Shown: one piece after another, positions 20,720-31,659 of the stretch
Layout of the letters: each line of letters opens with the position of its first letter
Position numbering within the stretch: position 1 is the first letter of the stretch
DNA from: Tricholomella constricta
Lineage: Eukaryota; Basidiomycota; Agaricomycetes; Agaricales; Lyophyllaceae
Assembly (NCBI GenBank): GCA_013368375.1
Contig: JAACJP010000066.1
Location: forward strand, 62,001 to 126,000
Direction of reading: 5' to 3'
DNA length: 64,000 bases
Program-made: the position numbers and the translations under genes
Notes under the pieces: generated by a model
Databases searched by the model: none
Seen by the model: the letters and a program-made list of their open reading frames with translations, nothing else
Told to the model about the DNA's origin: nothing

Positions 20720-23656
20720 TCAGAAATCGCAGAACCCACGAGGCGTAAACTGATGCTCATATCGCTCACGAATAAACCTAAGAGCAAGTTGAACGTTCCA
20801 GCGGTGTTTTGCGGCAAGCTTCTCCACCAAATTCACAACCTTACTTCGCCAAGAGGCTTCTGTCTTTGTGCGTCCAAGGTTCCTCTTCCATCTTGCTCCC
20901 CAAGTGATGTTCAATTCACGCACGGGGAGGTGTCCATTGAGCCCATCAGAATACTCGTCCCAGATGTGCGTGATTTTTGTGACGGTCTGAAATTCATAGT
21001 GGGGGAGCCAGGTTTCTGATGATGAAATCCAGTCCCATTTGTGTGCTCGAAGACGCGCCTCAGGATATTTCTTCCCAAGCTCGAACCAAGCCGTCGTTGA
21101 AAGCGATGGAGTAGGTGAAGGCGTAGGCAGGATTGGGAGGACTGGGTTAGCAATAAGAGGTGTTGACAAAGGCAGAGGCGGAGGGGACATCGAGAAGAGT
21201 GGCGGGGCAAACGGCAAACTGGAAGACATATCAACCTCCGTTTCTAAAGGTGACCTTGAGGCATCTGGCTGGCCCACGAGGGGGACTGCGGAAGTTGCAG
21301 CTAGAGGTTGGAATGAAGGCTGAGTGGACGTCATTGAAGGGGGAGGGTGGACTGGAGATAACGTCAGACTACAAGGAACAGAGGCAGATTATTGATACAA
21401 ACCAAAATCATTGACATCGACATGTCTTGTCCTTCTTTGGCGTGAGCGTGCTTGCGAAGTGGTACAAGCAAACTCCTCCAGCTGTCTCTCCATCCGGTCC
21501 TGGTAAGCCCGATTCTCCGCTCGTTCCCGCTCCTGCTCGAGTGAGAAGTTGGTAACAACCCCCCGAAGAGACTCAACCAGGTGCCCTGGCAGGTTTTTCA
21601 AAACCAGGGCTGCTTCCTCTTCTGCTCGCTTGATTTGTGCTCCTGCAGCTGCAGCGTACACGCGAAAGGCTAATGTGTTGAAAGGAGGATATTCGAAGAG
21701 CGAGCAGTCTGGGTGGCTTGAGTAGAGTACTGCTGCATCTTGAAGGAGAACTATGCGAAACCAAATTAAGAGTTGCAGGAAGTGCCAGAGGGCAATATCC
21801 TGTGATAGCCGGTCAGCATTCCGACGTTCATCGAGCACATCAATTTCTGCCTCCACCCATGGGAAGAGCGCATCGGAAAGCTCACACGGAGGATCTAAAA
21901 TATGTCATCTTGTCATTGAAGATATGCGGTGAGATTATTGAGTTAAAAGCTTACCGAGGCAAGCACGGGGCACAAAGTATGTCTCAGGCTTACGCCCGTT
22001 GAACATTGCTGCGCCAAGTAGTGCGTCGACTGGTAGGGTCCGGTCATAGCACCTCCGAAATGAACCACTCTCGCTCCACCCTCCAAGGGCCTTCGTGCCG
22101 TCGCTACTCGCTCCGTTCTCGCGTGCTATCCTTGCAGACGAAGTGCGCCCACCATGAGTCACTTTGCTGATGTGCACGTTATTCTTCGCATGCAGGAGGT
22201 TGACTTGATCACGGTGGTCTAAAAAGATAGGTTAGTCGATGCAGCAGGGAATCATGTCCCACATGGGTGCTTACTGTCGTAAGACATGGCTTTTGAGATA
22301 CTACTGGTTGAAAAGACGTAGTGCTCATACCATTCACGTCTGCCGTACTCCCCGTATCCGGGGTCTTCGAAGTCGGGCTTGAAATTCGGTACAGGCGTGT
22401 TCAAAACGTGAAAGATTGAAAAAAAGAGCATGGCCAGGGCACCGACAGGACACAATTCAACGAAACGGTGACGGAAGGCACCGTGTTCATCGACTCGCCC
22501 GTCCTGATTAGTCTTGGTGTTATCAGCAAGAATTACAAGAGCCTATCAAATAACGAACGTCAGATGTGGGTGAGACAGATTTGAGGTGAAGCACGGAAGC
22601 ACACCTTAACTTCTGCGCCAAGGTGGATATCATTCATTGGCACGTCAACAAAAAAAAGATCAGACCAAAGCAGATCTCGCGAGCTGTCTCCTCGGAAGGC
22701 AATACTCGACGAGACCAACAGCATTGCTCGATCACGTACACCAACAAAGGTTTGACGTGGGCCCGAGAAGTTCTTCAGGCACCAGATAGAGCATTGGATA
22801 AGTTGCTCTCTTGTGTAAGTGTCTGTACAACATGCATAAGAAACATGTAGAGGATAGCTAGTCAGTCAGAATGAACATACCCGCAATAGTGCCTGCAGCT
22901 TTCAAGGCCTGTGATTTCTCGACACGCATTGGCTCGTTGTGGGATATGGCATCCTCAAATTTCTTGATTCGTTCGTCCCAACGAAGCGGGCGCTGGGCAT
23001 CGAAATCGTTGGGGTAGTCACTCTGGTGGTTCAGCCGGTGGTGTTCGAGGGCAGAAATCACTTGTTTGAGGTGGGAACGACCAACGAACGAGCCTTCAAT
23101 GATCATAGTCTTGCTTCCCTGCTTACGCTAAAGAAGAAGAAGTGAGTACGGTTCAGCAATGAGGAGGAGAGCGACACGGTACCTTTGGGCGAGTAGCCTC
23201 GTAGTCAAGATACATCATCACTTTTGCTGCGGTAATGGGAAATGACGGGAGGACCTCTCGTGTCGGATCTGCAGTTACTACACAAGGCTGATAGACTGTA
23301 TCCCACCAGAGCTGATAGGCAGAGACATGCCTCCCATAAGATGCCTTGGTTCCCTTATCTTCCTGCTCTCTTACGGCGTATTCCTTTCGCTTCTGATGAG
23401 CTTCCGCATGCAGCAAGTCCTTCGAACGCTGGGCACGGTCAAGCAACGAGGTAGTGCTCTTGGTGTTCACAGGCGTTGCAGTCGTAGCTACGGCTTGTAC
23501 AGGAGGGCTTGAATCAAACAGAAGAGGCGGCAGGGGCGCGTAGGGAACAAACTGGACTTCGGCACTGGTCAGTCGAGTTCGTTTGCGGCTGAGCGGGCTC
23601 TGGGCCTGGCCAGGGTCGAGGTGAACGGCCTTTGGTGGTGTAGTAGGGAGACTCAT
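20720..23656 (-). CDS. Crypton-type tyrosine recombinase, copy 2, 864 aa
   Basis: Exons 23183-23656, 22881-23127, 22605-22822, 22275-22542, 21955-22218, 21403-21894 and 20720-21351 repeat the copy 1 model with an offset of 8690. I saw no difference in the coding sequence, so the catalytic Arg, HxxR, Trp and Tyr positions and the GCR1_C-like C-terminus are intact. With two complete recombinase genes and three potential recombination ends, excision of one unit as a circle, or further array growth, would be possible in principle. Confidence 0.9.
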
Positions 23657-24976
23657 GCTTCTTCAGAAGGAATCAGCACGATGCATGATAGTGAGCGGGA
23701 CACGCAAACAGGGCTTACATAGCTAATGGATAATTATGTTGGGGAGTGGGAGTGGGCGTCGTCGTCAAGACACAGCTGAAGTCGAGTTGAGCTGGCTTCA
23801 GCGGATCCGAAATTTGATGTGAAGAGACGAAACAAAAACACGCACATTATGCTGGATATTAAGGTAAGGAGTCCTGGCTCGCTGTCAATTAGCGCCTGAT
23901 CATGTCAATGTGATGGCGTGCACGAGAGACGGGGATGTAGACGGGGACGGGGATGTTACAAAGATTGCGAAAAAATTGCCAGCGCCGTACTAGGGTCGAG
24001 GGTTCGTCCGCGAAAAAATGTCCTAAAGATTTGACCCGCGTTGATCTGAGAGAGACGTTCAGAAATCAATGCGTGTGTCGTCGCATTGCGCAACGCAACG
24101 TGATGCTCACCGGAGAGGGCAATCCCTTCTTCGTGTTGTTGCCTGAGGAGGCGCACGAAGGACGGGAGTCTGAGTAACAAGAGCAATGAAATCAGTGCAT
24201 GTTTCGTCGCATTGCGCAACATGATGCTTACCGGAGAGGGCAATGGGGCAATCCCTTGATCCTTTTTTGTGTTGCTTTGAGGCGCGCGAAGGACCAGAGT
24301 CTGAGTATGGAGGACAAGAGCACGGTGTGTGTGGAATGATTATTTATTGGGCGTAAGGAATATCAATATCTTATAATCTGGTACAAGAGAGTCTTCAAAA
24401 CTCGTTAGGGGGTCGTTAGGTCAGGTCGCGCGCGTTTGCGGGAACGGAAGCCTGAGAGAGAGAGGAGAGAGCCTTCATTCTTCTTCGTTTGGGCGTGCTG
24501 CACGGTGCTGCACGCGTCTTTTTTTCTTCGTTCACGCGTTCTTTTGACGTTGCTAAGAGCGCGAGCACACGACGGGGAGGGCAGCGGCAGACGGGCAGCG
24601 AGCGCGAGCAGAGAAGAGAAGAGAAGAGAAGACGACGAACGGCCGTGTGCAGAGAGAGTTCGGGCTCAGGCCTAGAGACAGAGAGAGCTCCAACCCTAGA
24701 GTGGGGGCACAGTTGGGGGGCGGCCGAAGATGCCGCTCCGTCACGCGATCGGCGAGCCGAGAGGGGGAGCCGAGACGGTCGAGGGAGCTGAGACACTGTT
24801 CAGACCCGGGAGTATCAGCATGTAGCCGAGAGAGGGAGCCGAGACGGTCGAGGGAGCCGAGACTTGTTGTTCGGACCCGGGAGTATCAGCGTGTATCGGG
24901 CTGGTGACGCCGCTTGGCTTACGCGGGGGTCACCGGCGAGGTCACCAGCGCTGGCCGGTAACCCGGTGTATACTCT
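23657..24976. other. Right end of Crypton-like copy 2, non-coding, repeat-rich
   Basis: Same content as 14967-16284: paired direct repeats at about 24067-24305 and tandem 70-bp units at about 24755-24894. A GA run near 24455 is two bases longer than in copy 1. The terminus is followed by ATATATAAAG of the flank. Confidence 0.7.
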
Positions 24977-25653
24977 ATATATAAAGTGCTTGTGATTACA
25001 GGCGAGACCTTGATACATTATTTGTTGCAATGACAACATCACGTGATAAATCTCACACGCCCAAAAAGACGCACCGTCCCGCTCGTTGGTGCATCGGTGC
25101 GCCTGCCTACGCGCCGCCCCGCCCTGCGCCCTTGTTTGTTACATTTTCACGATCAGAATTCTGCGCCCTTTTTTGATACTTTTCGATCACGATCAAAAGT
25201 CTACCTGTACCTGAAGGTGGTCCGAAGCATTGCCATCTATAATTGTCCTCCGCCTATAAATATCTGAATGCTGATCCAAAACATTCCCTAAATAAAATAA
25301 TGGAGAACAACATACTAGTACCCCTCCTGCTCCTCCGTACAGAAATACGGCGCCAACTATTCACGTAGTTGAGACATGCGGCAAAAACAAAACATATGCA
25401 AAATCTCGGGGGTTATCACGCGCATGACAGGCGTTTCTTGCGTGATTTTCAAAACCTTCGGCGTCAAAATGCAAAACACTATGCAAAACACTAAAGTATA
25501 TTAACAACTAAAGTACCAAGATACAAGATAAACATAATATGCATCAAAAATAATACAGTAAGTCTTGCCATTCAAGCCCTTGCTTTTTTTGCAGCTCTAC
25601 AATACAAAGTTCGTCGAAAATCAGGATAAGGTACTACTGAGGCATGAAACGGC
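24977..25653. other. Intergenic region right of the Crypton array
   Basis: No gene recognised. It is AT-rich in its second half (about 25480-25620). The sequence immediately right of the array does not show the missing 5' part of the PUP1-like gene found at the left boundary. Confidence 0.5.
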
Positions 25654-27864
25654 TTACTTTGTATTTTGCTTCCCTTCACTCTTGCGCTTCGTTGCCTTCG
25701 AGCTCATGCGATTTCCGTATGCATCCCGTGTTTGTTGACCGTTCTCGTCCACAGTCAAAGGGAGAACCTCTCTTGTAGCGGGAACTTTGCGCGCTTGCAT
25801 CCCGCGGCCAGAAGGACCAGATTCGATGTTCGTTTCTTGTGTAGGTGCAGCCTTCGTGGCTCTCGGCTTCCTCGGCCTTGACACTTTGGGTGCAGGTGGG
25901 GTCGGTGGGGTCGGCAGTTTCTTGAGACTGACTAAGAGCGCTTCCCAATCTGTGTTGGGCGAGCGAGACGTTTGCCGATGATGATCCGATGCACCTGAAA
26001 ACAAGGGGGAGGATGGTTGGTCCGTGGGATACATATCGGAAGGGAAGATGAAGGGGATACTAGTCGGACGCTCCGGGACTTGACGGGATGACACGTGACA
26101 TTCATCTTGTGGCGAGAGATCCAGAGCGACAGCGCCGGATAGGTCTGGTGGGGGCACGAGTGGTATGGGGAGTGATGCAGGTGTTGCTGCAGGGTCTGGT
26201 AGGGACATGAATGGTATGGGGACTGATGTAAGTGTTGTAGTCGTTGTTGTAGGGTCTAGTGAGGACACGAATGGTATGGAGATTGGTGCAGGCATTGCTG
26301 CAGGCGAAAACTGCGGAGTGGCAGGCATGGGTGAGGCCAGTGAGGCCGGCGAGGAAGGTGAAGTACTAGGCGCGAACGATACTAAAGACGCCGAGGGTGA
26401 GGCAATGGACGTGAGTAAGGCCGGCGAGGAAGGTGAAGTACTAGGCGCAAACGAAACTAAAGACGCCGAGGCAGGCATGGGAGAGCTCAAGGAGGGACTG
26501 GGCACGAGTGTTGTAAGTGACGTAGGGGGCACCGAGGGAGGTGCTGGCATGGGCAATCGTAAGCTTGGATCGATTGACAAGTTGTCCGCGTCATCGATGG
26601 CGGCCATTGAATACATCTCGTTGAGGGTTTGAAGCGTGGCCTCGTCGTCCTTGTTGTTATGAAGCATGCGTGATTTGCATACACTCAGGGCTGAAGATGC
26701 TGTCAATACAGAGATGATTAAGTCGAAGCCAAGGACGTACGAAATACACTCTCGACAAATTGGGCATACAGGCGAAGAAACTTCTTGTTATAGTCCCCGT
26801 ACGCCTTCCGAAAAGAATGGCTGACTTCGTTCTCTCCGTAGTGGAATCTGTGAGAGTGGAATAATCAGGACTGGTAGCGGAATTTCAAGATAAGAAACCT
26901 ACGCTAGAGTCGTCGGCTTTCCGCCATTGACAGGATCTGGACCACCGCCAATTATGGTCCATATCCAACCCGTTTGCTGTCCGAGAGACTCGGTGAGGCG
27001 GAACATGGCATCAGGGATGCATTCAATGGCTCTAAATTGGAAGACTTAGTATCACTAAGGCAAGGATTGAGAATAGAACATACGATGCATATTGCTCCGC
27101 TGTACGCTTCACCATGCCACCAGGCTCGACGGACGCGGCTTTCCCCTTCTTGAAGGCATCCCTCTCGGCAATGAGCTCCTGGCGGAGCTCCTCAGGCTCA
27201 GCGTCAAATGCCTTCTGTAGTTCGGCCTTGACAACACCGATAGCCTTCCTGTGTTGAGTGGAGGTCATTGTGTCCATGGTGGCTTGAACATGGGCTCGGA
27301 CTTTGTCGGCATAGAATTTCTTCGAGTATAATTCCAGAAGCTGGGGGCCACGAGTAGGCTTCGCTGGATTGAGTTGCAAAGCGAGGTTGTTCGCTTTGGC
27401 CTTCTTTGAACCTTTCTTGCTGTTGACACGATTGTTGAACCACTCTTTGAGCCGCTGAATCAAAGTTAGCAGGGAACGGGAAATGAAAAGTGAAGATAGC
27501 GCACCTTTTTTTGAAGCGCGACATGGTTCAAGACCTTCTTGGGGGGCTTCTTCGGTTTTTCCTGCTCATTGCTGGCGGTCGTTTGGAGTCCCGAATCCAA
27601 ATTGGGTGTGACCAATGTCTGTGACACATGATCGCTTTCCTGGGCGCTCGGGGCGCTTTCCTGGGCAGTTTCTGGGGCAGTTTCTTGGGCACTTTCTGAG
27701 TCTGGAAGATCCTGTGGCGGAGGAGGCCAGCGTGCAAACCATTCACGTTCTACAAGATGCCAAAAGGTATATGTCAAATTTCGCTTCTGGTGCTCAATAA
27801 ACAAGTCAAGATACGATTGTAGGAACACTGTCTGATCAGGACTGGCCCAGGTATTCGGCGCCAT
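25654..27864 (-). CDS. Hypothetical multi-copy basidiomycete protein, 670 aa, with Pro/Ser-rich repeats
   Basis: Five exons, 27505-27864, 27084-27454, 26903-27031, 26741-26847 and 25654-26699, join in one frame (2013 nt) with GT/AG introns. The N-terminal part (SPDQTVFLQSYLDLFIEHQK, then FWHLVEREWFARWP) and the middle (RLKEWFNNRVN, then QTGWIWTIIGGGPDPVNGGK) match the layout of a large uncharacterised mushroom family; I know no function. The last exon is low-complexity, rich in Pro, Ser and Ala. It has a near-identical repeated block ASLVSFAPSTSPSSPA (DNA at about 26340-26410 and 26415-26480), and ends in basic KATKRKSEGKQNTK, a possible nuclear localisation signal. The N-terminal helical region may be Myb/SANT-like, but this is weak. 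Confidence 0.72.
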
Positions 27865-28123
27865 CTACATTTGGAATAAGCCCCGAATACAATTTTGGAA
27901 TAACCGAATATCTCACTTTGATGACCTAAATGCCGATCTTGACATTGTAAGTTGCTCACATAATCATACCCCTCGGGACAATCGGGCAAAGCCGATCAGC
28001 TGTATAGCCTGAACCAATAGGCTTGCTGAACAGGCCATCCGGCCATATCCGAGCAACTGTACAGCTGGCCTGATTTGAAAATATCGGGATATCGGTAAAA
28101 ATCAACCTTGATCGTTCAATCAA

Positions 28124-29098
28124 ATGGTCCAACTGAACTGTCCTGCCGGTGCCGGCGCCAACGACGTGATCACTACCGATCACATCGTTGCCGCCCTCCA
28201 AGAGCTTGGTTTATCCCTGAGGCAAAACTTCGGCAGTAATGATCTGCCGTTCTCCGTTTATATTCCTATTTAACATATTCCTAGATGGGACTGTGACCAT
28301 CACCATAGCCGGCGCGAGCTCTCAGAACTCTCCTACTGAGCTGGCTGATACTCCTGAAGCTACAAGCCAACCACAGGTTGCTGTAAACAGTCTCGCAGCT
28401 AGGGAGCGCACCCATGGGCAAGGTAAGCTTTCCAACCTTCCGATTTTTACATTGTTGACTTTTAACTAGGGTTCTTTGTCACCGATGCTCCAGCCTCTGT
28501 CGCCGCCTCCACTCCTGAAAATGTGAGCGCTGACACAAGCATCGAAACAAGCATCGACATGCAAACCAACCCAAGCACCGACACGAGGGCCGACGCGAGC
28601 ACCGACACGAGGGCTGACATGAGGGTCGACACGAGCACCAACAAAAAAACCAACCCAAGCACCGACGACAGTGATAATGGTACTGGTACTGTTGCGCCGC
28701 CTACCAGCCCTGTCGACGACACCGAGTTTGTGGAACCTGAGACCCACCTTTGCGCGCGCTGTGCCGCCATCATCCCTTCATCTGATGTGACGTCTCCTGG
28801 ACCAGCTCCCATGTCCATGTCTGCATCCTCTGGGCCCACTCCCACCATGTCCACTGTCTTGTCAAACACTACAAGGTGGTACGCGGTGGTCATTGGCCAT
28901 GCTGTCGAGGTGTTCCAGGGCTGGTAACTACATTTCTTTGTTTTATTGATGCATTCTGAGTATTTACACAGGCCCACTGTCGATCCTCTTGTCAAAGGGG
29001 TCTCCGGCTTCCGATGTAAGCAATACATCTCATATGAAGACGCTCTTGCGGCCTTTGAAGAGGCTCGCAGCCTGGGTTTGGTAGCTGTCAGGAACTAA
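28124..29098 (+). CDS. Protein with C-terminal RNase H1 N-terminal-like (hybrid-binding) domain, 276 aa
   Basis: Exons 28124-28235, 28285-28422, 28470-28923 and 28972-29098 join in frame (831 nt). The N-terminal 200 residues are polar and low-complexity, including repeats of the form STDTRAD and STDT/NKKTNPSTDD. The C-terminus reads RWYAVVIGHAVEVFQGW, then PTVDPLVKGVSGF and SYEDALAAFEEARSLG. This is the signature of the RNase H1 N-terminal / caulimovirus-VI-type fold that binds RNA-DNA hybrids or dsRNA. No RNase H catalytic domain follows, so a binding role rather than cleavage is likely. Proteins of this architecture are frequent in mushrooms, but their role is unknown. An HLCARCAAIIP CxxC pair precedes the domain. 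Confidence 0.78.
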
Positions 29099-29229
29099 AG
29101 TAGCCGTCTATAATATCATCTTTATTGTCGTACCTTGCTTGTAGCTTTTGAATGGGTCCAGTTGGGTGCGCGACCCTCAAATAAAATTTATTGTCAAAGG
29201 AAACGGTTTATTGACAATCAAGGGACAGT

Positions 29230-29976
29230 CTAAGCTACTTGGTACAGAAGGCCCTGGTTTTGATGAATGGTCGCGAGGCCACTAGGATCGAGCATGGCAG
29301 AAGCGAGCAAATCTTCGAGTGAACTCAAGAGACTACTGACCATGCCTGCCACGACCTCGGAGTGTTTCCATTCAGTGCCAACACCTGCAAGTTGAAGAAT
29401 CTCAGACTGATAGCGGCGGACCGATGACTGGAGCTTAGAGGTGCCAAGAATAGCGTCATGAATGTTGTTCGCATCGTGACTGATGGAAAATTGGTGATAC
29501 AGGGCATCCACATAAGCGAAGGGTAGCTTGCCACCAATGAAGGTTGTGTATCGAGCGGCAATTCGTTCGACCCTCTCGCACCAGTAAGAAAGGTGGTCTC
29601 GGTTGCTAGAATATAAATACATTTAGCGCACGAGAGGCCTACAGACCGTGCAGAGCATACCCTGTGTTGTCGAGCATTTTGCGGGTGGTTTGATTGCTCG
29701 TTGGCCGTGAAACAGTGACCGGCAGCACTTGTCTAGCACTATAGGGATGGCAACGTTAGTGTGACAATGTTGGTAGAAGTGATTGCCGAACCGTAAGACA
29801 TTTTGGCGATATTGTTCACTCCGTCGCACACCAATGATTGCCCGGTTTCTAAAAACAATGATTCAGTAAGATTGCAGGGAATTCAGTGAGCCTTACCTGT
29901 CATAAATACGTTTGCTTTTGGCATTGTTGGCGGCTCGTTGTTCCTCTGGGGTAAAGTAGAGACGAGGGCGGGCCAT
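29230..29976 (-). CDS. Small hypothetical protein of a multi-copy mushroom family, 196 aa
   Basis: Exons 29897-29976, 29792-29848, 29661-29738 and 29230-29605 join in frame (591 nt) with GT/AG introns. The start MARPRLYFTPEEQRAANNAK followed by a basic RSEQYRQN region is typical of a mushroom family that looks bZIP-like at its N-terminus; the C-terminal half is helical (YCERVERIAARY-type and SSLLSSLEDLLAS). DNA binding is a guess. A solo LTR sits directly upstream, and its target duplication (GCCAT, i.e. ATGGC on the gene strand) overlaps the start codon. The natural promoter and leader have therefore been replaced by LTR sequence. Confidence 0.68.
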
Positions 29977-30335
29977 TGTTAGGGCGACCCTTACAGTGGA
30001 GCGCTATCGCACTGGCAGAGGGGAATCCAATGTTATATTATGTACAATAGAGGGAGCGTAAGTATGACCTACCTGGCAGAGGGGAATCCAATGAGAATAG
30101 AGTAAGGATTCCCCCATGTCAGGAGGTTGACTATATACAAGTATGATACTTGAGGGCCGGCAGTATGTTACTTGAGGGCTGGCAGTATGTCACTTGAGGG
30201 CCGGTTGGTTGGTCACGTGATCACCTGAGGAATCGGACAGTCACGTGATCACCTGAGAAATTTGGACGGTCACATGATCGCAGTTGGGGGACAGTTGGTG
30301 AGTGTCGGAGGGCGTGAACGGGAGTTTCCCTGACA
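29977..30335 (-). repeat. Solo LTR, element B family, on the start codon of the 29976 gene
   Basis: A 359-bp sequence from TGTTAGGGCG to CCTGACA matches the B-family LTRs at both ends and includes the self-primer segment AGAATAGAGTAA. It is flanked on both sides by GCCAT (29972-29976 and 30336-30340), a perfect 5-bp target duplication. This shows insertion followed by LTR-LTR recombination. It contains three spaced copies of a TCACGTGATCAC-type palindrome, not prominent in the other B LTRs. Confidence 0.92.
30213..30281. promoter_or_regulatory. Repeated CACGTG-containing palindromes in the solo LTR
   Basis: TCACGTGATCACCTGAG occurs at 30213-30229 and 30241-30257, and a variant TCACATGATCGC at 30270-30281, about 28 bp apart. 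CACGTG is an E-box core bound by bHLH factors; binding here is inference. The segment lies upstream of the 29976 gene. Confidence 0.45.
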
Positions 30336-31659
30336 GCCATGACCGGATGGTAGAAGTCAAGGGTCGATGACCTGTGTTAGATCATAATAGCAATCCACAA
30401 CACTGCTGTCCGACCTTTACAGGGTTGTCTGACCTTTACTGCCGGCATTGATCCACGCCAAATTTGCCGCTCCAGATGAAAGCTGAGACCTTCAAGTCAC
30501 CATTTGATGCTTAATATCACTCATTCAAATGTGTCTACAGGTATAGAAAGGAGCTATGTTTTCTCCTTGACGTTCAGCCACTGATCTGTTTGTACATGCA
30601 TTTGCCATCAAACTTGATCGTTCAGGAGTTTTGGTTTAACCGACGCTTCAACATTCGCGTATCGTATCGGGGTAAAAACAAATCGGTGGGTGTTCCTCGA
30701 TCAACTGTTGCTGTCCATGTGTCCTACCTAACTGAGATATAGATGGCACCTGTCAATATTGACATTTTCGAGAATGGGCGCAAAGAGTCGCCGGCACAAT
30801 TCCAGTTCTTGAAGTATCTTGCACCCATCTACAGGCGTGCTAGCAAGGAATCAAAAAGAACTCTTTTTCAGGGCAGGGCACTACAATGTAATGTGACCGA
30901 CGCTCTGGCGGGCCTATACAGTGTACCGTAGTTGACGCATCGAGCGAGTCCTCTGTGTCGTAGCGGACACCTATACAGTGTGTTGTTGTTGACGGAGCAG
31001 CGGACTTCATACACTGTAAGGTACGTTACCGCAGCAGCGGGCTCGCTACGCAGCCAGAGGGCCCTCATGGTCAAACCATTACCGCCACGGCCGGATTTTG
31101 TTCCGGATCCGTGTATTCCGGGTCGAGATTGATTATCCGGATTAGCATTGGCAGCGCAATTCCGGGCCCGTATAGCAATCCGTGAATTCTGTGCTCTGTC
31201 CCGGGTCCATTACCGCTGCGGCCGGATTTTGTTCCGGATCTGTGTATTCCGGGTCGACATTGGTTATCCGGATTAGCATTGGCAGCGCAATTCCGGGCCC
31301 GTATAGCAATCCGTGAATTCTGTGCTCTGTCCCGGGTCCATTACCGCCGCGGCCGGATTTTGTTCCGGATCCGTGTATTCTGGGTCAAAAATTCGTTTCC
31401 GGGATTTAAATATCTGGCTCCGGACTCAGGCAGTCAAGGTGTCCCGCAATCTGCATATACTTGAAGGTAACACAGTTACGCCATCGTTTTGCTGCACACT
31501 TTCAAGCCTCATTATTTATCCAAAGTCACTCACACTCCAGTGGAGATTGATTGTAATAGGGTACAAAGCTTTAATCAAATTTTAATCAAATATCACAGTG
31601 CATAGATAGATACAGCAATCAATGTTTTCATAGTAATGGCATTTTTCTGTCTCTTGATC
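30336..31659. other. Intergenic region with tandem repeat
   Basis: No gene is supported. Short ORFs such as one at 30743 lack family resemblance. Two copies of CCTATACAGTGT lie at about 30914-30925 and 30970-30981. A 131-bp tandem repeat occupies 31076-31390. The right end is the 3' flank of the minus-strand 31660 gene. Confidence 0.5.
31076..31390. repeat. Tandem repeat, 131-bp period, about 2.4 copies
   Basis: Units start CCATTACCG at 31076, 31207 and 31338. The first two are nearly identical over their full length (CGGATTTTGTTCCGGAT, then GCAGCGCAATTCCGGGCCC), and the third is partial. Confidence 0.9.

Larger units (their letters stand above)
16285..24976. mobile_element. Crypton-like transposon, copy 2 (tandem)
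   Basis: This is a head-to-tail repeat of 7594-16284. I found only four differences by eye: A to C at 16333, a missing C near 18042, C to T at 18916, and two extra bases in a GA run near 24460. The unit joins copy 1 directly at CTCT|ATGTACC and ends at CTCT|ATATATAAAG, sharing AT with the next flank. The near-identity means a very recent event, or strong homogenisation, or assembly of a true array. All genes of copy 1 recur; only gene X is clearly broken. Confidence 0.87.

Noticed and set aside
7594..24976. Starship-type giant element
   Set aside because: The unit is 8.7 kb, the recombinase resembles Crypton proteins with a GCR1_C-like end, and there is no large cargo; the host looks basidiomycete.
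26165..26632. 155-aa Gly/Val/Glu-rich plus-strand ORF
   Set aside because: It is opposite the Pro/Ser-rich last exon of the 27864 gene, whose spliced frame is exact over five exons.
31076..31390. CRISPR-like array
   Set aside because: The repeat period is 131 bp with no unique spacers and the genome is eukaryotic.
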